The notes: generated by a model not told the origin, from the sequence alone. A stretch of 60,948 nt of DNA from an uncultured Collinsella sp. (GCA_934668345.1 CAKUNE010000005.1:1-60948), one strand, 5' to 3'. Positions 1-9,127 are shown, counted from the first letter of the stretch. A program made the numbers and translations.

Positions 1-95
1 CTTCCTGCGGGGCATTTCCGATGCCTCCCTTTTCTCGAACCTTAATTTCAAAGTCCAAGAAATGGGATGCAGTTCATTTGTGGTGGTGTTGACGG

Positions 96-491
96 CTAGA
101 GGACGAGCTGATGGTAGTCGGCGGGGGTTATGCGGCCTTCGGTGGCAGCGCGGAAGGCGGCGAGCGCATCGCCCGAGAACGGCATGGCCCAGCACAGACC
201 GCAACCTGCGGTAATGGAGCCGGGCAAAGGCATAATGCGCCCGGGCACGCCGTCATCCAGGCACAGCTGCTCGCATTCCATCACATCGAAGGTGCTGTCG
301 AACGATACGATGATCTTGCGTTCGTGGTCGAGGGCATCACCGGACGGGCCGCCGCGGTGTGCCTCACGATACGCCGCGGCGGCCGCTTCCTCTTCCGCGG
401 TATGCCCACAGCCTCCGCAGCCGCAGGTACAGGGTTCGGACCCGTCGCAAGTGCAAGGTTCTCCCGTGTCGGGACAAATATCGTGAGACAT
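96..491 (-). CDS. DUF3343 protein, Cys-rich N-terminus
   Basis: The product is 131 residues. The N-terminal ~35 residues hold eight cysteines in a CPDTGEPCTC...CTCGCGGCGH pattern that looks metal- or chalcogen-binding. Residues ~60-130 match the small DUF3343 fold (putative Se/S-carrier-like), with the signature GVPGRIMPLPG followed by AGCGLCW. A second DUF3343 protein (40283-40534) shares that signature but lacks the Cys-rich extension. The gene is last in the selA-selB-selC-mobA run, 15 bp after mobA. DUF3343 genes often accompany selenium genes, so a role in selenium delivery is plausible, but the biochemical function is unknown. The ATG at 491 is preceded by a TTGGAG Shine-Dalgarno. Confidence 0.8.
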   Translation of the reverse strand: MSHDICPDTGEPCTCDGSEPCTCGCGGCGHTAEEEAAAAAYREAHRGGPSGDALDHERKIIVSFDSTFDVMECEQLCLDDGVPGRIMPLPGSITAGCGLCWAMPFSGDALAAFRAATEGRITPADYHQLVL

Positions 492-506
492 GGCAACTCC
501 AATCGT

Positions 507-1139
507 CTAGGCAAGCAACTCGGCCGCCGCAAACTCCTCGGGCGTATTGACGTTCTCGAAGCAGAGCGTCGAGCCCGCGGCCTTAACGATCTGCGGCTCA
601 TCCATATAACCAGCCTGAACGCGATTGATCAGGCAGCGAATGCGTTGGCGGTCGCAGGCGAGCAGCTCTTGGGCAACCGGCGCGCACGCGTCACGGCGCC
701 AGACAGCGCAAAGCGGCTCAATCCCCCGCTCCTCGTGCGGCACGCACACATCGAGCGCCTCGGCCTCAACACGATCGGCAAGCGCGCCGATGAGTTCCGG
801 CGAGACAAACGGCATATCGCAGGCAACGATCGCCACGAGCGGCAATCGGGCCGCGGCCAACGAGCTCGCGATGCCGCGCATGGCACCCGCCGGCCCTTCA
901 AGGTCCGCCACGACACGCGGCACCAGGCCGCCAAACGCGTGCTCCTCAAGATAGGCAAGCTCGCCGGGACGCGACGTCGTCACGACCAGCTCGCCGGCAA
1001 TTAGCGCCAGCCGACCCAGCACGCGCTCGATGAGAGGCTCGCCGCAAAACGCCATGCGCGCCTTATCGCAGCCCATGCGCGAGGACAGCCCGCCCGCCTG
1101 GACGACACAAGAAAGATCGGCACGTCTTACGGTAGTCAT
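507..1139 (-). CDS. mobA: Molybdenum cofactor guanylyltransferase MobA
   Basis: MobA joins GMP to Mo-molybdopterin, giving the guanine dinucleotide cofactor used by DMSO-reductase-family enzymes such as FdhF. The 210-residue product opens with the nucleotide-binding motif VVQAGGLSSRMGCDKA (residues ~9-24), keeps the metal-binding ACDMPFVSPE motif in the middle, and has the usual length for the family. The frame stays open upstream to 1412, but that stretch encodes the tRNA-Sec gene on the same strand and gives a Cys/Arg-rich sequence unrelated to MobA, so the ATG at 1139 is chosen. It is linked to selA/selB/selC, which suits supply of cofactor to the Sec-containing formate dehydrogenase. Confidence 0.9.
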   Translation of the reverse strand: MTTVRRADLSCVVQAGGLSSRMGCDKARMAFCGEPLIERVLGRLALIAGELVVTTSRPGELAYLEEHAFGGLVPRVVADLEGPAGAMRGIASSLAAARLPLVAIVACDMPFVSPELIGALADRVEAEALDVCVPHEERGIEPLCAVWRRDACAPVAQELLACDRQRIRCLINRVQAGYMDEPQIVKAAGSTLCFENVNTPEEFAAAELLA

Positions 1140-1293
1140 ACGGCAAAACACCTCCATCGGCATGCTCGAAACCCGGTGCACGAAGCTAAATACAGCCGCC
1201 GAAATAGCGGCGCTACGAAAAGCTCGTGCAAAAACAAAACAGCGCCTTTGCGGCACGCAGCAAGACCGCGAGCACAAAAGCGCTGGTAGCATA

Positions 1294-1390
1294 TGGCGGG
1301 AACGTATGTGAATCGAACACATCCAAGACGTTTTGCACGCCTCACAACGGTTTTGAGGACCGCGGAGCCCACCGGAGCCCATCCGTTCCC
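1294..1390 (-). tRNA. selC: tRNA-Sec (UCA anticodon)
   Basis: Folding the minus strand gives the diagnostic selenocysteine tRNA shape. There are seven canonical acceptor pairs plus an eighth G-A position. The D stem is an extended 6-bp GGGCTC/GGGCTC with a CGGT loop. The anticodon loop is CCTCAAA with anticodon TCA. A long 7-bp variable arm GAGGCGT/ACGTCTT follows, then a T arm ATGTG-TTCGATT-CACAT, discriminator G and an encoded CCA. The length of 97 nt exceeds any standard tRNA. It lies 36 bp after selB and upstream of mobA. It decodes the UGA codons in fdhF and selD in this window. Confidence 0.95.
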
Positions 1391-1402
1391 AAGTGCGGCG
1401 GT

Positions 1403-1408
1403 ATTTTA
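1403..1408 (-). promoter_or_regulatory. Possible -10 box for selC
   Basis: TAAAAT sits 12 nt before the mature 5' end of tRNA-Sec, in the short selB-selC gap. No good -35 box is visible, as it would lie inside the selB end. The tRNA may therefore be processed from the selA-selB transcript instead. Confidence 0.35.
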
Positions 1409-1426
1409 CCAAACCGAGCAGCCGAT

Positions 1427-3394
1427 CTAGCGTAGGGACCTCAGGCCGCCGGCCTCCTTGTCGAGCACCGTAAAGCGAACGGCGTCCAGGTGCTCCAAGA
1501 TGCTGATGGCACGCTTGCGCGACACGCCCAGTGCCTCGCGCAGCACACTCGTGGTAGCAGCGCCGCCGGCTGCCTCGATAGCGGCGACGACGAGCTCACG
1601 CGCATGGGCCTCGGCGGCAGCGGACAGGGCAACGTCGCGCTCGACCTTAACGATCGAGCGGTTGAGCGAAAGCTCGCGCAGGGCGCGCGTCATGGTGTCG
1701 CGATCAAGCTGCAACTGCTCGCCCACCTCGGGCAATGTCGGTACATCGAGACCGGCTTCGTCCAGCAAGGCAACGATACGTTCGCAGGCCTCGCGCACCA
1801 CGCGTGCCGCCGCGGCAGCGGAGTGCGGGTCGAACACCTCGGCGCCCTCGGAGGCACACACGCCGCGCGAGCAGCCCTCGTAAATCAGGGCCGCGGAAAC
1901 GCCTTCATCAGCGGCAGGCCACGCAGCATGGGCAACGGCGCCGGGCGTAAAGCCTGTCTCCTTGGGAGCCGCCGCGTGCATGGCTGACAGGGTCGCCGCC
2001 AGTGCATCCATCGCGGCGTCGAGCACCACGGCGTCCGCCAAGAGGCCTGCATCACCCACGGCAAGCTTGCGAACGGAGCCCTGCGCCACCAACCCGCGCA
2101 GTGCGGCATCGACCTCGCCGACACCAAGATCCAAAGCCTCAGCAACATCAACCGCCGTAACCGGCAGCATCTGCAGCGCCAGCCAAGCGCCCACACCGCC
2201 CGCGATATCGCCGGACTCGAGCGCCGCGTACAGCACGCGTTCCCCCTCAGTAAGTTCGCGCGAACGGCGGCATCGCGACAACAGCACGCGCCCTCCACCA
2301 ATAAGCATGACCGGCGAATAGGACAGCACCACGGCATGGTCGCCGGCGCGCAGCGGAAGCGGTTCCTCCAAGCGTACCTGTACGGTACGGGTCTCGCCCA
2401 CCGCCATGGGGGCCTCGCCCTCCATGAACATGATGCGACCGACAACCTCGGCCGTACCCGCCATCACGTGCACACGCGCACCCGACTCGAGCACACGCGG
2501 CTTGGCTCCCTCGCGGCCCAAATACGTAAACGTCATCATAAAGCGCATCGTCTGGCCAAAGCGGCCCGCCACGCCGAGCATCTCACCGCGATCGAGTGCG
2601 GCGACAGCATCGCCCACCAAGTTGAGCGCCACACGCTGGCCGGGCAACGCCCGCGGCGTATCGCCATGCACCTGGATCCCGCGCACGCGACAGACCGTGC
2701 GCGACGGCAAAGCCATCAGCTCGTCGCCCACCGCAACCGGCGCATCGTGCAGCGTTCCCGTCACGACGGTGCCGACGCCCTTGATCGTAAAGCAGCGGTC
2801 AATCGGCAGGCGCGGCGCGGCATCGGTGGTCTCGGCACGGGCACGGCAGGCATCCCAGCAAGCGGCAACCTGCTCGTCGAGTGCAGCAAGCAGGTCATCG
2901 ATCCCCGCGCCGGTCTTGGACGACACGGGCACGATCGATGCGTCGGCAAACACGGTATCCGAAAGAAAATCGTCCACGTCGAGCTCGGCCAGCTCAATCA
3001 TTTCGTTATCGGCCAGGTCGCACATCGTCAGCGCGACAACCATGTGTGTGACGCCCAACAGCTCCAGCACATGCACGTGCTCGCGGGTCTGCGGCATCAC
3101 GCCCTCGACGGCCGATACCACCAACACGGCAACATCAATGCCCGTGGCACCCTGCACCATGGCGCGCAGGTAATGCGCGTGGCCCGGCACGTCGACCAGG
3201 CCGACGATCTTGCCGCTCGGCAGTGCCAACTCGCCAAAGCCCAGCTCCACGGTCATACCGCGACGGCGCTCAACTTCCAGACGGTCGGGATTCTTGCCGG
3301 TCAGCGCCTCGATCAGTGCCGACTTACCGTGGTCGACGTGGCCCGCCGTGCCAACGATAACGGGACATTCCACCAACGCTTGAACCTCACTCAT
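1427..3394 (-). CDS. selB: Selenocysteine-specific elongation factor SelB
   Basis: SelB is the GTPase that brings Sec-tRNA-Sec to the ribosome by binding the SECIS hairpin next to an in-frame UGA. The 655-residue product has a G1 loop GTAGHVDHGKS (residues 15-25), the G3 motif DVPGH, then EF-Tu-like domains II and III. The C-terminal ~250 residues fit the winged-helix repeats that bind mRNA. The G4 position reads TMCD, where E. coli SelB has TKAD, so the usual lysine is replaced. The start overlaps the selA stop by 4 bp, giving translational coupling, and selC follows directly. Confidence 0.95.
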   Translation of the reverse strand: MSEVQALVECPVIVGTAGHVDHGKSALIEALTGKNPDRLEVERRRGMTVELGFGELALPSGKIVGLVDVPGHAHYLRAMVQGATGIDVAVLVVSAVEGVMPQTREHVHVLELLGVTHMVVALTMCDLADNEMIELAELDVDDFLSDTVFADASIVPVSSKTGAGIDDLLAALDEQVAACWDACRARAETTDAAPRLPIDRCFTIKGVGTVVTGTLHDAPVAVGDELMALPSRTVCRVRGIQVHGDTPRALPGQRVALNLVGDAVAALDRGEMLGVAGRFGQTMRFMMTFTYLGREGAKPRVLESGARVHVMAGTAEVVGRIMFMEGEAPMAVGETRTVQVRLEEPLPLRAGDHAVVLSYSPVMLIGGGRVLLSRCRRSRELTEGERVLYAALESGDIAGGVGAWLALQMLPVTAVDVAEALDLGVGEVDAALRGLVAQGSVRKLAVGDAGLLADAVVLDAAMDALAATLSAMHAAAPKETGFTPGAVAHAAWPAADEGVSAALIYEGCSRGVCASEGAEVFDPHSAAAAARVVREACERIVALLDEAGLDVPTLPEVGEQLQLDRDTMTRALRELSLNRSIVKVERDVALSAAAEAHARELVVAAIEAAGGAATTSVLREALGVSRKRAISILEHLDAVRFTVLDKEAGGLRSLR

Positions 3395-4848
3395 CGAGCA
3401 ATCGCCTTCTTAACGCACGCGACGAGCGTCGATGCCGCCGTCTCGATATCGCGGTCGCCCACGAGCGTGCGCACATCAAACAGAATACGGTCGTGCGAGG
3501 CACGCGTAACGACCGGCGTGTCGAAGTCCTGGACAAGCGAGCGCTTGAGCGCGTCGACGGACAGGCGCTCGTCAACAAGACGCACGGCAACGCACATCGT
3601 CGGCAGCTCAACGGTAGGCAGCGAACCGCCACCGGGCGTTGAGGACTCCTCGACAATCTCCACCTGAACGGCGCACGGGCAACCCGCCTTATCGAGCCCT
3701 ACGACCATACGATCGCGCAGCTTGCGGGCACGTCGTTCCAAATGGGCCTGCGGCAGCGTAAGCATACTGAGCACCGGAATATCACGATGGGCAACAGCGG
3801 CGCCGTCCATGTAGATACGCAGCGTGGCCTCGAGCGCCGACAGAGCCAGTTTACCCGGACGCAGAGCGCGCATGAGCGGATGTGCGCCGCAGGCCTGGAC
3901 CAGATCGCGACGGCCCATGATAATGCCCGCCTGTGCGGCACCGAGCAGCTTATCGCCCGAGCACGACACCAGATCGAGCCCTGCCGAAACCGAAGCCGGC
4001 GTGGTTTCTTCGCCGCCGCGCACCAAGATGTCGTCAGGCAACAGTGCGCCCGACCCCTGGTCTTCATAGAACAGCAGGCCGTGCTTATGGGCCAGTGCGG
4101 CGAGCTCCCTTGAGCTCACTTCCTCGTGGAAACCCTCGATGCGATAGTTGGAAGGATGGACCTTAAGGATCATCGCCGTATCGGGCGTGATGGCGCGCTC
4201 GTAGTCGCCCAGATGCGTGCGGTTGGTGGCGCCGACCTCGACAAGTTTGGCGCCCGAAGCCGCCATGACATCGGGGATGCGGAAGCTGCCACCGATCTCG
4301 ACAAGCTCGCCGCGGCTGACGATGACCTCCTTGCCTGCGGCATGGGTCGCCAGCACCAGCAGCACGGCGGCCGCGTTATTGTTAACGACCAGCGCGTCCT
4401 CGGCACCGGTAAGCGAGCGGATCAGCTGCGCGGCATGTTCCTTGCGCGAACCACGCGAGCAGGTGTCCACGCTGTACTCGAGCGTGCTGTACCCGCGCGC
4501 GACCTCAGCCACGGCCTTTGCCGCCGACTCCGCGAGCGGGGCACGACCCAAGTTGGTATGAATGACCACGCCCGTAGCATTGACGGCAGGGCGCAGGCTC
4601 GGCAACGCGGAGCGGTGCGCACGCCACTCGATGGCCGAAGCCAGGTCGCGCTTAGAGCGCGGGGCGGCACCGGCACGAATCGCGGCGCGCTCCTCGTCGA
4701 GCTCGGCCGTGACGGCGGCATGCACCACCGCGTCGCAGGTCTCCCCCGCCGCCTTCACAACCGGCCACTCTGCGAGCAGCTCGTTGACGGAAGGAATAGC
4801 GCGCAGGCGGGCGCGTACCTCATCGGACATGTTCTGGCTATCGCTCAT
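3391..4848 (-). CDS. selA: L-seryl-tRNA(Sec) selenium transferase SelA
   Basis: SelA is the PLP enzyme that converts Ser-tRNA-Sec to Sec-tRNA-Sec with selenophosphate. The 485-residue product has the N-terminal helical tRNA-binding region (RLRAIPSVNELL), the NATGVVIHTNLGRAPL motif (~residue 90), and the PLP-lysine context SGDKLLGAAQAG (~residue 299). Its length is normal for bacterial SelA. The ATG at 4848 has an AAAGG Shine-Dalgarno. The reading frame overlaps selB by 4 bp. Its selenophosphate would come from SelD at 41241-42290. Confidence 0.96.
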   Translation of the reverse strand: MSDSQNMSDEVRARLRAIPSVNELLAEWPVVKAAGETCDAVVHAAVTAELDEERAAIRAGAAPRSKRDLASAIEWRAHRSALPSLRPAVNATGVVIHTNLGRAPLAESAAKAVAEVARGYSTLEYSVDTCSRGSRKEHAAQLIRSLTGAEDALVVNNNAAAVLLVLATHAAGKEVIVSRGELVEIGGSFRIPDVMAASGAKLVEVGATNRTHLGDYERAITPDTAMILKVHPSNYRIEGFHEEVSSRELAALAHKHGLLFYEDQGSGALLPDDILVRGGEETTPASVSAGLDLVSCSGDKLLGAAQAGIIMGRRDLVQACGAHPLMRALRPGKLALSALEATLRIYMDGAAVAHRDIPVLSMLTLPQAHLERRARKLRDRMVVGLDKAGCPCAVQVEIVEESSTPGGGSLPTVELPTMCVAVRLVDERLSVDALKRSLVQDFDTPVVTRASHDRILFDVRTLVGDRDIETAASTLVACVKKAIAR

Positions 4849-4923
4849 GTGCAGCCTTTCAAAACCAAGGGCAGATCAGTCGATCGTTCATCAAAAACCA
4901 GCCGAATCAATCTGCTGAATCAT

Positions 4924-7041
4924 TCAATCGCTATTATCCTCGCGTGCCGCGATCTTTTCCACGCGAACGGCGTTTTCCTGGGTGAGCGCAGCGCTCGTCA
5001 ACGGGTCCCAACGCAACGGCGTATGGTCGAGCGGACCCACGCCCAAGGCTTGAGCGCCACCGGCATCGGCGCCAAACGAACGCCCGCCGGGAGCGGCCGA
5101 GGTGAAGATGCACGCCGGATGCAGATACGGCGTCGTCTCCACGCGCACGCGGTCGCGGCCCATATCGCTCACGAGTTCGACGACCTCGCCGTCGGCGATG
5201 CCCATGTGCGCAGCAGCATCGGCATTCATCTGCACGGCATCCAGGTCCGATCCAGCCTCGGCGGCACCTTGGGCAGCGAGCCTGCGCGAAGTATGCGACT
5301 CAAAGGGACGGTTGCCGCTAATGAGGCGAAACATCCCCGGGCCGGGCTCCACCATGGGAGCGATCCAGTTGGGCACACGACCCATGCCGGCTCGCTCCCA
5401 TATGTCGCTTGCCAGCGCAATCTTGCCGCCATCCAAGGGAATCGCAGGCTCGCCCGTACGCGACGGCAACGCAACACCCGTGTCGGCCCAACCGCGCTCC
5501 TTGAGCTCGTCCAGATTGATCCCAAACGGTGCCACCTGGGCAGCCGCCAGATCGTCAGACGTAAACTGAAAGTACTCGCCCACGCCACACGCCTGCGCCA
5601 GACCGGCAAAGATCTCCCGACCGGGACGCGTGTCGTCATGCTGCACAGGCAGCACGGCGTTGCGGTAGAATACGCGCGCATCGTTGGCGCCTGTCACCGT
5701 TCCCACGCCGCGGTCAGCCTCCAGATACGTCACGTCGGGCAGCACGAAATCAGAAGCACGCGCCGTCTCGGACCAGCGAATATCAATCGTCACGAGCAAG
5801 TCGAGCTGCTGCAAAATACTCAACCAAGCCTGTGCATTGCCATAGCCCGCACCGGGGTTACTGGCATAGACGATGAGCCCACGCAAATCGCCGGCAAGAA
5901 TCGACTGACCGATAGTCGTGCACAGGCCGCGCACCGGATCGACCAGCGGATAGCGCGCGGACCCCAGCTTGGGCCCGCGCGGCACCGGCGGCGTCGCAAA
6001 GCGTGCGGGATCGAGGTCGCCCAGCGCAAGCGGTGTGGGTGGATTGAGCGCTCCGCCCGCATGTCCAATACAGCCCAGCAGCACATCGACCATGCAGATA
6101 GCTCGCGCCGTCTGGGTACTGTTCGCATACGCGATACCGATGCCACCATGAAAGCCAGCGTCCACCACCGCAGCAGGCGCCGCGGCAGCTAGATCGCGCG
6201 CCGTGGCGGCGATCTCTGCGGCCGGCACGTCGCACATCGACTCGGCCCACTCGGGCGTCCAAGCACGGGCCGCCTGCGCCAGCTCGTCAAAACCCGTGGT
6301 ATAGCGGGTCACGAACTCGTGGTCATAAAGGTCCTCGGCAATCAACACATGGGCAATACCCAGCAGCAACGCTAGGTCGCAGCCCGGGCGTACGCGCAGC
6401 CAGCGGTCGGCAAGCGCAGCCGAGCCGCTGCGCCGGGGGTCGACCACGATGATCTTCGCCCCGCGCCGGCGCGCATCGTTGAGTGTATCAACGGCCCCCA
6501 TCGTCGACGAATCGACAATGGAACGCCCCAGGTACATAATGCAATCGGTATGCGCCAGGTCGGAGGCGGGGCTATAGCCCAAGCTATGCTCCCAACCAGT
6601 GAGACGGCTTACCTCGCAGGCGCCATCGGCACCGTACACGTTGGGCGAACCCAGCGCGTGCATAAGACGATAGCCCCAGTAGCGGTCGAACGAGGGCACG
6701 CCGAGCGTCATGCCCAGCGCACGAGGTCCGCGCTCGTCAACAATCCCCCCAAGGCGCGCCGCGATCTGCGCGAACGCCTCGTCCCACGAAATAGCATCGA
6801 ACCCCGAGCCATCAGCTCGTCGGCGCATGGGGTGCACAATGCGATCGCGCTCGTCAAACGGCATTGCCAGGCGATGCCGTCCGCGAGCGCACAGGGCACG
6901 CGCCGCGCACGGATGTCCCACAACCGGCAAATCAGCCACCACACGCCCATCCTCAACATGAGCCGCAAAGGCGCAATCGGCATAGCATCCCCCGCATGTG
7001 GTCACCACGGCGCGACCGTCACGCTCCACAGCAGATGCCAT
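4924..7041 (-). CDS. Molybdopterin oxidoreductase, cytosolic, orphan catalytic subunit
   Basis: This 705-residue DMSO-reductase-superfamily protein begins with a [4Fe-4S] motif C-x2-C-x3-C (CGGCYADC, residues ~16-23) and a later Cys before ~residue 60. Molybdopterin-binding regions (IIVVDPRRSGSA; YASNPGAGYGNAQ) follow, and a molydopterin dinucleotide-binding domain lies after ~residue 580 (ISGNRPFESHTSRR). The likely Mo ligand is the Cys in GACEVSR, not Sec. The overall pattern is closest to thiosulfate/polysulfide-reductase-type enzymes, but no Tat signal or electron-transfer and membrane subunits accompany it, so the substrate is unknown. The ATG at 7041 is chosen over an upstream in-frame ATG (7080) because GAAAGGGG precedes it. 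The gene lies between selA and the FHL terminator. Confidence 0.8.
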   Translation of the reverse strand: MASAVERDGRAVVTTCGGCYADCAFAAHVEDGRVVADLPVVGHPCAARALCARGRHRLAMPFDERDRIVHPMRRRADGSGFDAISWDEAFAQIAARLGGIVDERGPRALGMTLGVPSFDRYWGYRLMHALGSPNVYGADGACEVSRLTGWEHSLGYSPASDLAHTDCIMYLGRSIVDSSTMGAVDTLNDARRRGAKIIVVDPRRSGSAALADRWLRVRPGCDLALLLGIAHVLIAEDLYDHEFVTRYTTGFDELAQAARAWTPEWAESMCDVPAAEIAATARDLAAAAPAAVVDAGFHGGIGIAYANSTQTARAICMVDVLLGCIGHAGGALNPPTPLALGDLDPARFATPPVPRGPKLGSARYPLVDPVRGLCTTIGQSILAGDLRGLIVYASNPGAGYGNAQAWLSILQQLDLLVTIDIRWSETARASDFVLPDVTYLEADRGVGTVTGANDARVFYRNAVLPVQHDDTRPGREIFAGLAQACGVGEYFQFTSDDLAAAQVAPFGINLDELKERGWADTGVALPSRTGEPAIPLDGGKIALASDIWERAGMGRVPNWIAPMVEPGPGMFRLISGNRPFESHTSRRLAAQGAAEAGSDLDAVQMNADAAAHMGIADGEVVELVSDMGRDRVRVETTPYLHPACIFTSAAPGGRSFGADAGGAQALGVGPLDHTPLRWDPLTSAALTQENAVRVEKIAAREDNSD

Positions 7042-7104
7042 CTCGATTACCCCTTTCACCAGCCAAACACAACAGGTCAACAGCCCGGCAACGAGCCCCA
7101 GACC

Positions 7105-7141
7105 AAAAAAGCCTCCCGCACGGCAACGCCCCGCGGGAGGC
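7105..7141 (-). terminator. Rho-independent terminator after focA
   Basis: On the minus strand a perfect 9-bp stem GCCTCCCGC/GCGGGAGGC with a 13-nt loop is followed by TTTTTT. It lies 23 bp after the focA stop and marks the 3' end of the formate hydrogenlyase operon. Confidence 0.9.
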
Positions 7142-7163
7142 CCAACGTCAAACAGACGGTATC

Positions 7164-8003
7164 TTACGCCTCGGACTTCTTGGCGTAGATAAACCAGTAG
7201 CCGAGCGCGACCAGAACCGCACCGCCCACAATGTTGCCCAGCGTGGCAGCGGACAGGTTAAACGCAATGCCCGCAACGTTGAGCGCATCGGCGCCGGCGA
7301 CGTCGGCACCATAGCCGCACGCGTGCATCACGGCACCCATGGGCAAAAAGTACATGTTGGCGACACAGTGCTCAAAACCGCAGGCCACAAAGGCAGCGAT
7401 GGGCAGCAGAATGCCCACAACCTTATCGACCACGGTCTTGCCGGCGGTACCGATCCACACGGCCAGGCATACAAAGATGTTGCACAGGATGCCGCGGAAG
7501 AAGATCGTCACCCAGTCGATCGTCACCTTGCCGGCGGCGACGCTCACCATGGAATTGGCGACCGCCTCGCCGTTGAGCTTATAGATGCCGGCCATGTACA
7601 CCAAAAAGACGATGAACAGGGCACCGACAAAATTGCCGACCCAGACGACGACCCAGGCCTTGAGCATCTGAGCCAGGGTGATCTTTTTGCTCTTGAGCGC
7701 ACAGACCATAAGCGAATTGCCGGTAAACAGCTCGGCGCCGCACACCAGTACCAGCACCAGGCCCAGGCAAAAGCACAGGCCGCCCACGACGCGCTGGGCA
7801 CCCCAGCCCAGCGTGTTGTCGCTCAAAAACACCGTAAAGAACAGGCCGCCGAAGGCAATGAACGCACCGGCGAACATTGCCAACAGAAAGGCCTTAGCGA
7901 CCGGCAGGTTGGCCTTGGTCACGCCGGCGGCCTCGGTCTTGGCCTCGATCGCGGCGGGCGCCAGGCAATCGGGAGCGGGATACTCCACCTTGGAATCTGC
8001 CAT
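7164..8003 (-). CDS. focA: Formate/nitrite transporter family channel FocA
   Basis: The product is a 279-residue integral membrane protein with six hydrophobic segments and FNT-family features (GAELFTGNSL near residue 98; GFEHCVANMYFLPMGA near residue 215). It should exchange formate across the membrane. As the last gene of the hydrogenlyase operon (40 bp after hycI, then a terminator), it probably imports formate for the FHL complex, as FocB does in the E. coli hyf operon. The ATG at 8003 starts at MADSKVE, behind an AGGAAAG Shine-Dalgarno, and is preferred over an in-frame upstream start. Confidence 0.92.
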   Translation of the reverse strand: MADSKVEYPAPDCLAPAAIEAKTEAAGVTKANLPVAKAFLLAMFAGAFIAFGGLFFTVFLSDNTLGWGAQRVVGGLCFCLGLVLVLVCGAELFTGNSLMVCALKSKKITLAQMLKAWVVVWVGNFVGALFIVFLVYMAGIYKLNGEAVANSMVSVAAGKVTIDWVTIFFRGILCNIFVCLAVWIGTAGKTVVDKVVGILLPIAAFVACGFEHCVANMYFLPMGAVMHACGYGADVAGADALNVAGIAFNLSAATLGNIVGGAVLVALGYWFIYAKKSEA

Positions 8004-8042
8004 GTCAATCACTTCTTTCCTAACAAAATGGAACAAGTGCTC

Positions 8043-8546
8043 CTACTGCTCTTGCCCCAAGCGGACAAAGTGGGAAAAGTCGTTGGCGGCCACGGCGTCG
8101 TACACGGCGTCGACAGCGTCAAAGACTTCCGGGGACATGGGGTTGTAGAACTCCGTGTCGCCCGGCTGAATCCCGACGAAGACGATATCATCGCACGATT
8201 GCTCGATTTCCTCGATCAGAATCGACAAAGGAAGCGAATGCGTGGTGAACATCGACTTGCGGGCCACATCGTGCTTGTCGAGCAAACGGATGGACCCGAC
8301 GGGCAGCGCCATGTCGGCGGCATCGACCAAGATCAGACGCGGCGGACACTCGCGCTTGACCTCGATGATGTCGTCCTCGGGCGTCTGACCGCCGTCGATG
8401 GTGTACCAGCCGGCGATGGGTACATCCTCCATCTTTTTGGAGAGCACGGGGCCGGCGGCATCGTCGGCACGTAGCACGCTTCCCGCCGTGAGCACGATGC
8501 CCGCAAACGGGGCGCCGTTTACACGTCCATCCACAACGCGACCCAT
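8043..8546 (-). CDS. hycI: Hydrogenase 3-type maturation endopeptidase HycI
   Basis: HycI is the Ni-sensing protease that trims the C-terminus of the group 4 hydrogenase large subunit after metal insertion. The 167-residue product carries the family metal ligands in RADDAAGP, VDAADMAL and TTHSLPLS and the closing region GIQPGDTEFYNPM. Its substrate HyfG in this operon retains a tail after DPCYSCTDR. The ATG shares one base with the stop of the upstream gene (TAATG) and has GGGGAGG 8 nt before it. A longer in-frame N-terminus up to 8765 is Arg-rich and overlaps that gene, so it is not used. Confidence 0.92.
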   Translation of the reverse strand: MGRVVDGRVNGAPFAGIVLTAGSVLRADDAAGPVLSKKMEDVPIAGWYTIDGGQTPEDDIIEVKRECPPRLILVDAADMALPVGSIRLLDKHDVARKSMFTTHSLPLSILIEEIEQSCDDIVFVGIQPGDTEFYNPMSPEVFDAVDAVYDAVAANDFSHFVRLGQEQ

Positions 8547-9127
8547 TACTGCAACCTCCCCGTCAGATACACGCCCGACACATCGCGCACGCGCTCCACC
8601 AGATCGCGAAACTTCATTAGGAACGCGACCTGCTGGGCATGCAGGCCAAAGTCGTCGTCGAACACCGAAATGCCGGCCTTGGCCGACCCGCGAAAACCGC
8701 GCTCGTCGAGCAGCACATCGCAGGCCTCGAGCAGCGACGGCACCGCCGCCTTGTCGAGCTGGCACTCGCCAAAGGAGCGGATGGCCTCAAACTTAGTCCG
8801 GGCCTCCCCCTCCGGCAGCGCGTCGACGAGCGTATAGAACACGTTCACCGGCACCGACAGGCGCGGCTCAAAGCAGTCGAGCACGCCAGTGTGGTGGCCC
8901 ACGGCGAGCGTGTAGTACAGCACGTCGCAGGCCTCCTGGGGAACGTCTTCCTCGGTCTCCACAAACTTACGCGTGAGCTCGTAAAAGACCACCTGGTCGG
9001 GCGTATGGCCCAGGCAGAGGTCGACGACGCCCTCGGCGGCCTCGTCGCTTGCGCGCGAGGCATCACCAAAAGAGCCGCCGAGCATACCGGGGCCCGCAAA
9101 GTAACCAGAGCGGTCCGTGAGCTCCAT
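8546..9127 (-). CDS. hyfJ: Formate hydrogenlyase maturation protein HycH/HyfJ
   Basis: This 193-residue soluble protein lies between the small hydrogenase subunit and HycI. Features that fit the HycH family include VVFYELTRKFVE near residue 50, YYTLAVGHHTGVLDCF near residue 70, and a C-terminal segment on handling of the large subunit. In E. coli HycH interacts with the precursor of the large subunit before processing. It is longer than E. coli HycH (~136 residues), with extra N- and C-terminal sequence. Assignment rests on context and partial motif similarity. Confidence 0.75.
   Translation of the reverse strand: MELTDRSGYFAGPGMLGGSFGDASRASDEAAEGVVDLCLGHTPDQVVFYELTRKFVETEEDVPQEACDVLYYTLAVGHHTGVLDCFEPRLSVPVNVFYTLVDALPEGEARTKFEAIRSFGECQLDKAAVPSLLEACDVLLDERGFRGSAKAGISVFDDDFGLHAQQVAFLMKFRDLVERVRDVSGVYLTGRLQ

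Noticed and set aside
1140..1412. N-terminal extension of MobA
   Set aside because: It would translate the tRNA-Sec gene; the MobA motif begins directly after the ATG at 1139.
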